Source: Willaertia magna (Eukaryota > Heterolobosea > Eutetramitea > Acrasida > Naegleriidae). Taken from it: a stretch of 24,941 nucleotides of DNA. The stretch spans positions 1 to 24,941 of the forward strand of contig CADWAF010005193.1 of NCBI GenBank assembly GCA_902984215.1, in the 5' to 3' direction. Position 1 is the stretch's first letter. Every line of letters begins with the position of its first letter. Below are positions 19,601-24,941 of the stretch, one piece after another. A program made the translations under genes and the position numbers. The notes under the pieces were generated by a model, which did no database searches, was not told the origin of the DNA, and saw only the letters and a program-made list of their open reading frames with translations.

Positions 19601-20871
19601 AATCTATTTCATATTTAAAAACAATATTAAACGAATGGAGAAATATTTTATCTATTACTGCACGCGGTGATTATCACAATTTTATGGAAGGTTCCACATT
19701 ATTATTATTTGAAAATGTTAGACCTTTTGAAGAAAGATATATTAATATTGAATTTATTACTTACACAGGTCCTTGTCAAGTTAGGCACAAACCATCACCA
19801 ATAGAAAAACATATTCCAATTATTACAACAACTAATGATCAAAGTAGTAATTACTTTAATTTAGAACCTTTTAGGAGAAAGTTGGGAACGCAATTAGAGA
19901 AGGCAAAAAAATATATATCGAAAGAATATTTGTCTTCTGATACTAAATTTAAAATATCTGTTAAATTTGGCTTTTATTATATGATGCATGCTATTAAGAG
20001 ATTGGCTGAACGAGCATTAAATTTAACTGTAGAGGATATTCAATTATTAATGGATGAAAGAAAATCCAGAAAATTAAAAGGATTAATTAAATCAAAAGAA
20101 GAAGAAGTAAATGCTGAGGCTTTAGAAGATGATGAAATAGACATTTTAACAATGTTTCCACCTTCCAATGAGAAAGAAATAAGAAAAGGCAATAATAATA
20201 ACAACACAGCCGAAAAGAAAACCAAAAAACAATTAATTCCCTCTGACACGTTTTATACAATAATACCAGAAAATAAGTATCATTTATGTTTACAAGAATT
20301 AGAAAAATTAAGTAAAAATAATTACAAACCATTCGAATATTTCACTATTAATGCATTGAAAAACAAGGAAGAGATTCAATTTAAATTAAATGACGAATAT
20401 ATACTTATAAATAAGGAAATTACATCAAGACCAATTAGATGGCTTGCAACTTCATTTATTGGTAAAAAACATCAAATGAGATTTTATTTCAATTCAAAAG
20501 AACGTATTGAAAAGAAAAGTAAATTTGCAAATCTCTTGCGTGACCAATCGTGGCATTTAAGAAAAGATAATACCAACAATAATATATTTATAACTAATCC
20601 TGTATGTAACATACAATATGCAAGACAAATTACAGGTAAATGTTTTATTATTCCTTTAAATTCAATGATGAATATTAAAGTAAAAATTTGTTTAGCGAAA
20701 AATTATTGGAGAAAAGAATCATATAAAAATGAATTAATATTTGATTCTGAACAATATGAATTAAAATTGGGATTGGATAAATCGGTTAATATTATGAATG
20801 AAAACTTTGAGGATTGGTGTGAACAAATTGTTCGCTTTGGTTTACAATTTTTAGAGATGTTACAACAATAG
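13630..20871 (+). CDS. Zinc module - RIG-I/Dicer-like helicase - RdRP - nucleotidyltransferase fusion, 2413 residues
   Basis: Probably copies RNA into dsRNA for silencing, with linked unwinding and 3' nucleotide addition. Start: first in-frame ATG (13630). Residues about 18-120 hold a zinc module, CLLCCKCGNKL and later CKGCGEKM. The SF2 helicase has GTGKT 235-239, DEIH 335-338, LTAS 365-368, a second RecA lobe with ATSVIEEGIDIP, and QARGRARD from 625, the Dicer/RIG-I style. The RdRP domain (about 1000-1560) starts ASNRVFRNFG and shows FSDGIGVIS, AFQIRCLGFKGVL, CRNPCLHPGDVK and catalytic LGGGDLDGDRY (Asp1392, 1394, 1396). A pol-beta nucleotidyltransferase follows: LHGS (Gly1696-Ser1697), SDLDI (Asp1712, Asp1714) and YIDIT (Asp1765), then a Cid1/PAP-like helical domain (FLIQWVHTSLESIKTHYF). 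The last 600 residues are unrecognised. There is no RNase III or PAZ domain. It is one uninterrupted frame. Helicase-RdRP fusions are known in dictyostelids; the added nucleotidyltransferase is the unusual part. Confidence 0.92.
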   Translation: MSEDVMMFQEQKISKKMSKPCLLCCKCGNKLVSVDKLAFMTEKNHLTLTPEVQIPRRYKDNNKKEIVIITDHPNTKSLLETMDLSNSEKKKGNYNPILHILKCKGCGEKMASVVQQVFGLNTDIVIGAFVCFRPEATYISGVEQMSNLLLGKKWKERVNNCSLVKKVTFDDYKDKEEQKKEVVLEKEIIETNLPSWNDLHEQLLPPLLVTKPRDYQVEMYFQALCQNSIITLPTGTGKTLISIMVLDKILELNENKLIAFIVNKIPLAFQQAEYIKRETGKSCEVLCQQTLSEEILQRLKTGKSKICCFTDGMLKSLLLNHKAFSINDFSLIIFDEIHNGTGNHVYVQLMNEINKRQTDIRILGLTASLGKSYLSICNTFNCQACFPVKYYEEFDNIRNCTEITVETISLKDEQIELLDFFKQLFVSFGSDYFSLTKGSKFNYSLLLGQLRSIEGRVNDAKYVKEMKQLLYLMETTEVIGAKHAIDLIYRLNDTNNEIVKQFFNHNFVGNNFSERYDKLLETLKERTKQDRVIIFVQTRELAKQLHKLLNGDITIRRKFNPKRIHGQNGDDGMDFVKQESILEKFREGESKLLIATSVIEEGIDIPSCSLVVLFSGNLSLRRIIQARGRARDVNSEFKVIITNEEKRFLNKTITEELEMNEVIKKITSNFSYKLDNMINMYILSKQSEREEMQRLSLLISTNEENILVISKKISIEKVQVNKEKTKLLGKGRFYNQLLLFYELMNCLPKDVYIEWLLDNQIEAENVEFENVILSFGSIQKTNENQLLFYENRKMEYSTVKFDCFGVTFDNTFTINFDMLYNKLNENFYPSILINMNNQNSFEVYFILKKLPDNSIITNNFVLKLIIKEDQIRLKLVELISILKKNSILSYFINVITTTNYYLFENLTLDFNTKYFLKCIQTEFPFIFLDKDFSELLNSFEPKKLQYLTQQLISIMNQEPLIYIMEIAQQLVKNINDVEDADYNFIKRIVIENSNTYTKLPVLCASNRVFRNFGTEHLLKVTFNQTEIENAQLDDFEYCGENFTLLGGSQSQLRTKSLYFWNVKKSKISVEKLLSTFGQYIGDDVKEINISKYISKLSLNFTSTIPTISICKEEFTIIEDETTNDGVLFSDGIGVISLQLAKQISLALNLHYTPSAFQIRCLGFKGVLSVYDPSPLPKPVTFRESMCKFNGDLNFNTIDIVTIPSTKRGAFLNAQIIFLLYALGIKDDVFIELMDNHLQLLSESFIDPIKAKILLNLECNETLPILQKLLPTQSLFNYSFINNLLKYIFQKHTSRMATKGRIYVEKSRVAMGLMDELGVLNEGEVGLYLSGDEDIKDGTEVVVCRNPCLHPGDVKVFKTKKIQNYNRTTNNDNIIFFPSKGTKSHPHELGGGDLDGDRYFICWESKLIPTLQFDTFNYSCSTNTNNSNTTAVSEITNYIVKQQYVTILNSSSTLGRISNAWVAIVDEEGAFCPNALKLAELFSTAVDSPKTGNQVNLPVFMKDISYPNYLKSNGYESKSIIGKIYNKCKNISLLDDLVSLHEDSFEMKDEDENNEIYNTFKLEMAYLIKSLNLQSEFDLIAGEKEHKDLFILLSKKYSKIFHFNNESKYSIKRWYELSNIENNYFNSFSWIIDSEMLKYIENEQQNIEDNNYEKKIFKSLESFFKNNSLTLDELEECHNIKRELELISSNARFSLHGSVPFLLFDKNNASISDLDICLIDLKKNIDLNNLQKKIENHFEWKDFHYVKEIPLLRCQGEATEYIKYIDITKSITGLTKKILLRKYLTQQPKLIYLLFFLIQWVHTSLESIKTHYFVWYFIEYCIEMDYLKEEEAPSLKETISEENSIDDIKFIKQIMTVLHNINYQTLECKVEIDLLLSFFKSHISTRTITMKDILDPTIIYPVANSTFSDSCFMAYFALIYSKNVNFVLDSFSTVKTVEIRLIKHFKKILGNGTDKNFIHRMESDLLVKTKCTALQFIFDSPNIIIKAEGNRQSISYLKTILNEWRNILSITARGDYHNFMEGSTLLLFENVRPFEERYINIEFITYTGPCQVRHKPSPIEKHIPIITTTNDQSSNYFNLEPFRRKLGTQLEKAKKYISKEYLSSDTKFKISVKFGFYYMMHAIKRLAERALNLTVEDIQLLMDERKSRKLKGLIKSKEEEVNAEALEDDEIDILTMFPPSNEKEIRKGNNNNNTAEKKTKKQLIPSDTFYTIIPENKYHLCLQELEKLSKNNYKPFEYFTINALKNKEEIQFKLNDEYILINKEITSRPIRWLATSFIGKKHQMRFYFNSKERIEKKSKFANLLRDQSWHLRKDNTNNNIFITNPVCNIQYARQITGKCFIIPLNSMMNIKVKICLAKNYWRKESYKNELIFDSEQYELKLGLDKSVNIMNENFEDWCEQIVRFGLQFLEMLQQ

Positions 20872-20919
20872 TATAATATAATATTTTTCAATTTATAATT
20901 TTGTCAAGTTGACCATTTT

Positions 20920-22473
20920 TTACAATTTCTTAAAATCATCACTTGATTTCATATAACTTTGAACAATTTCTTTTGCCTTTTCAGCACATTTCTTCTTTAC
21001 TTTCTTTTGATCTTCTTCCACCAAATGAATTAATGCTTGTGGTTTTGCATCTTCTTCTTCATTTACTACTTTTATCATCTCTTTATTCTCCAAATCCAAA
21101 TGATAATCTTGTAAGGCATCATTCACAAACTCTCTCATGATAACTGAAAAGTTTTTCCTATCAACCTTTCCAATTTTAGATTCCACATTGGCTAAACGAT
21201 TTTTATTTAAATATCTCTTTAATTCTTCCCAACTTGCCAATCCTTCTTTCGTTAAAAATCCATCAAATAATAAAACAGTTCCATCCATTTCCTTCTTTTT
21301 CATTCGTTTACTTTTATCTTTTGGTGGATTAACTTCTGTAAAGTTTGGATTCTTTTTTTTAATAATTGCTCTCATACCAACCCATACGTGTTGATTGGCA
21401 GGTTTAATGACAACTCCTTCACAAATATTTGTTTCTGGTTGAAATTCAATGTTATATTCTTTACAAATATCATTATAAAATGTTGTTGGAATTGTTGTAT
21501 TAAAATAAACATTAAAATTTAAACAATCTTGTAAACTTCCTCTAAATAAAGCTTTTGCTCTCACTTTAAAACCTGATTTTTCTAAAATGTCATCTGCCTC
21601 ATCAAAAGTTAACCATTTATCAAACGTTTCAATTTCACCTGTTTTTAAATCTTTTCTTTCAAATGTCACACTAATGTCAAAAGCATAGAAATCATAATGT
21701 GGACAATAATATACACCTTTTTGTATGTGAACTTTTCTTTCTTCAAATCTTTCAAAAACCTTTTTTTCTTGTTTTTCTTTTTGTTCTTCTTCTTTTGTTA
21801 ATTTCTTTTCTGGAAAATAACCACCAAATAATTCACCAAAAATGTGAATTTTCTTTACAATCAACTCTACTTCATTATTGTAATCCCCAACTTCTTTATT
21901 TTGTTTCACACCCTTATCAACACCATTCATCACATCATTTTCATCACAAATTGTTGTTGTACTTGTCAATAATAACTTTTCACTTTTAACAATCTCATTC
22001 TTTCTTTCCTTAATCATTTCAAAACATTTCCTTGCTGCTTCTTTATATCTAGGATTCACTTCCTCTTGAGCTTGTCTAAAAAAATTACTAAAATTATCTA
22101 AAATTTTTGTACGATTGGCAACATAAATTTCATTTTCATTAGTTACAATAAAACTATAATTACTACCGTGAACTTTTTCTGTACAAACCCATTCAATCAT
22201 TATTGGTTTATTGTTATTATTGTTGTTATTATTGTAATCTTTTTGTTGATCTTTATTTAAAAATTTATTGACAATTAATTGTTGATAATGATTTTCCATT
22301 TTACTATAAGATTTAAAAATGGATTTATTATTTGTAATTGTTGTTGTTGAACTATTATTGTCAACTTGTTCTTCTTCTAAATCTTCTTCATTTTCTGTAT
22401 TGTTAATTATTGTTTGTTGTTGTTGTGTTATTTGTGATGTTTGTGGTGTTTCTTCCTTTTCGCTACTTAACAT
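20920..22473 (-). CDS. RNA ligase, T4 Rnl2-like family
   Basis: ATP-dependent RNA ligases of this group seal 3'-OH/5'-phosphate nicks in RNA; relatives include T4 Rnl2 and the trypanosome editing ligases. Using the ATG at 22473 the protein has 517 residues, against 334 in T4 Rnl2. Motif I is CTEKVHGSNYSF with adenylated Lys100; YVANRTKIL follows. Further on are GELFGGYFPE (Glu214), YYCPHYDFYAFDI, EGVVIKP from Glu352 (motif IV) and AIIKKKNPNF with Lys372/373 (motif V). The C-terminal 130 residues are a charged helical domain (FLTKEGLASWEELKRYLNK). The N-terminal 90 residues are Gln/Glu/Asn-rich. The frame stays open upstream to an ATG at 22707, but that extension is Cys/His/Tyr-rich, unlike the rest, and lies over another ORF, so I chose 22473. 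Its stop is 48 bp from the RdRP-fusion stop, tail to tail. Confidence 0.87.
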   Translation of the reverse strand: MLSSEKEETPQTSQITQQQQTIINNTENEEDLEEEQVDNNSSTTTITNNKSIFKSYSKMENHYQQLIVNKFLNKDQQKDYNNNNNNNNKPIMIEWVCTEKVHGSNYSFIVTNENEIYVANRTKILDNFSNFFRQAQEEVNPRYKEAARKCFEMIKERKNEIVKSEKLLLTSTTTICDENDVMNGVDKGVKQNKEVGDYNNEVELIVKKIHIFGELFGGYFPEKKLTKEEEQKEKQEKKVFERFEERKVHIQKGVYYCPHYDFYAFDISVTFERKDLKTGEIETFDKWLTFDEADDILEKSGFKVRAKALFRGSLQDCLNFNVYFNTTIPTTFYNDICKEYNIEFQPETNICEGVVIKPANQHVWVGMRAIIKKKNPNFTEVNPPKDKSKRMKKKEMDGTVLLFDGFLTKEGLASWEELKRYLNKNRLANVESKIGKVDRKNFSVIMREFVNDALQDYHLDLENKEMIKVVNEEEDAKPQALIHLVEEDQKKVKKKCAEKAKEIVQSYMKSSDDFKKL

Positions 22474-22616
22474 GTTGTTGTTCTTTCCGTAAATTGTGTG
22501 GCAATAATGATAGCTGTTAACTGTTACTGTTTGGATAATAATGTTCTTTTTATTTTTTTTTTTAGTCTTTATATTGTTTGCTTGCAATTTACAAAAAGAA
22601 TAATAACAACGATGGA
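22474..22616. other. Short upstream region of the RNA ligase gene
   Basis: The stretch includes a run of twelve or more T (near 22548-22563) and no conserved frame. It probably holds the ligase promoter and leader and perhaps the leader of the weak plus-strand ORF next door. Confidence 0.4.
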
Positions 22617-22946
22617 ATGTGTGAAAATTCAAAGTTGCACACACGGTTTGTGAAAATCCACACATATGGAGGAAGTCATTGTTTTCAGAATAATTCTGGA
22701 ATGTCATTTATGGGAGCAACAATGGCTTCAATTGTTTGGTGTAATTTAATGTCAGCTTGTTTACTTTCTGGACAATGTTTGTTGTGTTTAAAGGAAAAAT
22801 TTCCTTTTCAAAATAACCCAAAAGAAAAGGAAGAACATGTGAAGGGATTGTTACATGAAGTATTGTTTGAATTTCTTTTATTTTCATTAGCACAGCAAGT
22901 TATTGTGTATGTTTTTAGCATATTTTGCTACTCCGTTAAACAATAA
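22617..22946 (+). CDS. Possible small membrane protein, unrecognised
   Basis: An open frame of 109 residues from ATG 22617, or 81 from ATG 22701. The part after 22701 (MSFMGATMASIVWCNLM) looks protein-like: two hydrophobic stretches, one near the start with several Cys (CLLSGQCLLCL) and one near the end (FEFLLFSLAQQVIVYVF), separated by a charged loop, KNPKEKEE-like in character. The leader encoded before 22701 is less convincing, so the shorter form is preferred. It would be divergent from the RNA ligase gene. It resembles no family I know. It could also be the last intact part of a larger gene whose remainder is lost in the decayed DNA to the right. Confidence 0.35.
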   Translation: MCENSKLHTRFVKIHTYGGSHCFQNNSGMSFMGATMASIVWCNLMSACLLSGQCLLCLKEKFPFQNNPKEKEEHVKGLLHEVLFEFLLFSLAQQVIVYVFSIFCYSVKQ

Positions 22947-22950
22947 CGAG

Positions 22951-23545
22951 TTGTCAAACACTCTCCGTTTCCAATCTTCTTTTACATAAAATTCATTAAC
23001 TACAACCAAGCGTTTTTTTTTGAAGAAACAATATTAAAACAATATTCTTCAAATAATATAGATGAAAATAAAAAACATTATATAAAAAAAGCAATAAAAG
23101 TATGGGCAGAAGGAGTAAAAATTAAATAATTACTTACAATTTAATTCTTATAAAACACATAAAAATATTTCTGGAGGTTCTTTAAATAAAAATATATTTG
23201 AACGTTATTTTGGTAAATTAATATAAAGAAAGTAAATATAAAAGAAGAATATTAATAAATATTGTTAAAAGAAATAGTAAATTTATTGTTGTTTATAATA
23301 TTATTTATAAATTTAATAATTTTAATAATTTACTACAATTTAAATATAATAATTTATATGCAATTAAATTTTTTAAACAAATTTTAAATCCAAATACATT
23401 ATATTATCAAATAAATTATTATAGATTATTTTTTACTAATATTTTTTTTAAATATAACTTAAGATATAATGATATTATAATTAGTTTTTTATATAAAATT
23501 CAAAGATTTAATTTAGATAATAAAGAATGGATTGATAGTTATTAA
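22951..23545 (+). pseudogene. Broken plus-strand coding tract in three consecutive frames
   Basis: Three protein-like open stretches follow one another: 22951-23129, about 23119-23226 and 23222-23545, the last with 107 sense codons before TAA. Each step moves the frame by +1, and the switch windows are tight (about 9 bases at the first, about 8 at the second, between a stop in one frame and a stop in the other). Visible segments include KKAIKVWAEGVKIK, NISGGSLNKNIFERYFGKLI and FNLDNKEWIDSY. Composition is Asn/Ile/Lys/Phe/Tyr-rich and lower in GC than the genes to the left. I recognise no family. Most likely a decayed gene or mobile-element remnant; recoding or sequencing error in homopolymers are alternatives. 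Confidence 0.45.
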
Positions 23546-24941
23546 TAAAATAAATTATTACCATCTAAATCATTATTTAATTGTAATAAATAAAAAATTA
23601 TTTAATAAATTATTATTACTATTATTATTAAATGGTAATAAATTTGTTGTATTATTATAATTTATATTTGTTAATATAATATTATTTAATATTTTTTTTT
23701 TATAAAAATTAAATAAATAAATAAATTTATTTTTTATTTTTTATTTTTTAAAAATTTTTTGTATATCTTTTTGATTTATTTGTAAATAATTTTGTGTAAT
23801 ATTGTTATTGTTATTATTTATAATATTATTTTTATCATCACTTTCTTCACTAATCACTGTCTAAATTTAATTTATTTAAAAATACATCTGATTCATTTAT
23901 ATTAAAATTATTTCTAATATTTAAAATCTATTCTGTATTAAATTTTATAATATTAAAATATTCTATTTTAAAAATATTTAAAAAATAACATCTTTTAAAA
24001 TATAAATATTTTTTTTGAGTTTTTTTAATTTTTAAATTATTCTATGTAATTTCATTATTATTTTTTACTAAATATAATAATAAATATTCATTAAATAATC
24101 TTTTTTATCTTTTCTTTTAAAATTTTTTTATAGAAATATAAAAATTATTATAATCTTCTTTTTTTAAATTTCTAATTCCTTTTACAACTCTTCTTTCATA
24201 AATATATTCTAAATAACTATAATAACTTTTATTACTTTGTTATTAATAAATTGTTAATTTACAAAAATGTTATAAAAAATAAATAGAATGACAAAAAAGA
24301 TAATGTAAATAAAAAGGAAATCTTTGTGAAATTAAAATTTTTTTACTAATAAAAAATAAACAATTTTTTTCTAAAAAATTAATATTAAAAACTTTTCATC
24401 ATTTATTAAATTTTTAAATAAATAATCAATATTTTGTAATATAATTTTTACTTGTTTTTTATTTAAATTAAAATTAAAATTACAAAAAATGTTATCATTT
24501 AAATTAATAGTAGGTTTATCAAATGTAAAAGTATTAAAATATAATAATATATTAATTCTACTTTCTATTTTTTTTATTTTCTTTATTGATTATTATATTT
24601 AATAAAAAAATGTAATACATATTATTAAATATAAAAGATTAATAATTATATTTTTATTTTCTATTCCTAATTTATGATTAAAATGTATTTTTTTAAAAAA
24701 ATAGATGTTAAATAAATATTTTAAAATTATTTCTTTTTTAAATTAATATTAAAACCAGTTTTTTACAAGTAAAAATGTTAATGATTAATAATGTTTAAAA
24801 ATTTTTGAGTATGTTTTAAATTTAAAATTTAAAAGACTTTAAAATGTAAAATAAAATACCTTTAATTTGTTAAAAATATCAATTTTTTGTAATAAATAAC
24901 ATTTATTTATTAATGTTAATGTTAAAATTATTTTAATTTGT
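23542..24941 (-). pseudogene. Broken minus-strand coding tract, runs off the window
   Basis: Read right to left, long stretches have the residue make-up of protein but are interrupted by TAA/TAG and frame steps. Clear segments are at about 24570-24374 (includes FNTFTFDKPTINLNDNIF), 24234-24094 (YLEYIYERRVVKGIRNLKKE), 24030-23930 (KKTQKKYLYFKRCYF), then an acidic/Asn-rich segment (SEESDDKNNIINNNNN) and a last one ending DLDGNNLFY with TAA at 23544-23542. That stop overlaps the stop of the plus-strand tract, so the two are exactly tail to tail. No family was recognised. The LDG triplet near the end is not an RdRP motif in context. Likely a decayed element or foreign insertion. Confidence 0.4.

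Noticed and set aside
22474..22707. RNA ligase extension to ATG 22707
   Set aside because: The added 78 residues are Cys/His/Tyr-rich and unlike the rest; the ATG at 22473 begins a normal acidic N-terminus. A mitochondrial leader is not fully excluded.
22708..22893. Minus-strand 61-residue ORF opposite the small plus-strand ORF
   Set aside because: No motif, and the plus-strand frame has the more protein-like sequence.
22951..24941. Nuclear alternative code (TAA/TAG as Gln) for the whole window
   Set aside because: The intact genes here end at TAA, TAG and TGA exactly where their families should end.
1..24941. tRNA, rRNA and CRISPR arrays
   Set aside because: No cloverleaf, rRNA core or regularly spaced repeat array was seen on reading both strands; a tRNAscan or Rfam run would be needed to be certain.

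Overview
This is a very AT-rich eukaryotic nuclear segment. Genes are tightly spaced, introns are few and short (45 to 88 nt, with one of 219 nt; all GTAAG...AG), and proteins carry many Asn-rich low-complexity runs. TAA, TAG and TGA all serve as ordinary stops. A SHIPPO/STPG-repeat protein (typical of cilia), a RhoGEF and a helicase-RdRP fusion (an architecture known from dictyostelid amoebae) suggest a flagellated or amoeboflagellate protist, for example a heterolobosean. This is inference; no rRNA or other phylogenetic marker is present.

Layout, left to right: the 3' part of a two-domain lipoate-protein ligase (3-1307, +); a 529-bp gene-free gap with small palindromes; a three-exon RhoGEF (1837-4587, +); a two-exon small membrane protein (4667-4981, -); a SHIPPO/STPG repeat protein (5130-6863, -); a three-exon RCC1/BTB-like/kinase/pseudokinase protein with a possible membrane segment (7001-11801, -); a two-exon Spo11/TopoVI-A homologue (11942-13505, -); a 124-bp divergent promoter; a 7.2-kb intronless gene for a 2413-residue protein (13630-20871, +); a Rnl2-type RNA ligase (20920-22473, -) convergent with it; a doubtful small ORF (22617-22946, +); then about 2 kb of extremely AT-rich sequence with two broken, convergent coding tracts.

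The main discovery is the 2413-residue protein. It joins, in one chain, an N-terminal CxxC/CxxC zinc module, a RIG-I/Dicer-type SF2 helicase (GTGKT, DEIH, QARGRARD), a complete cellular RNA-dependent RNA polymerase (DLDGD), a pol-beta-type nucleotidyltransferase of the Cid1/TUTase/non-canonical poly(A) polymerase class with all three carboxylates, and about 600 unrecognised C-terminal residues. The same three enzyme activities are separate subunits in the fission-yeast RDRC (Hrr1, Rdp1, Cid12), and comparable separate partners occur in Tetrahymena and C. elegans. This looks like a single-polypeptide RNA-silencing amplification machine. It shares a short divergent promoter, with an E2F-like site, with the meiotic gene spo11, and it faces an RNA ligase gene tail to tail. 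The setting raises the possibility of meiosis- or cell-cycle-linked RNA silencing, but that link is inferred from position only.
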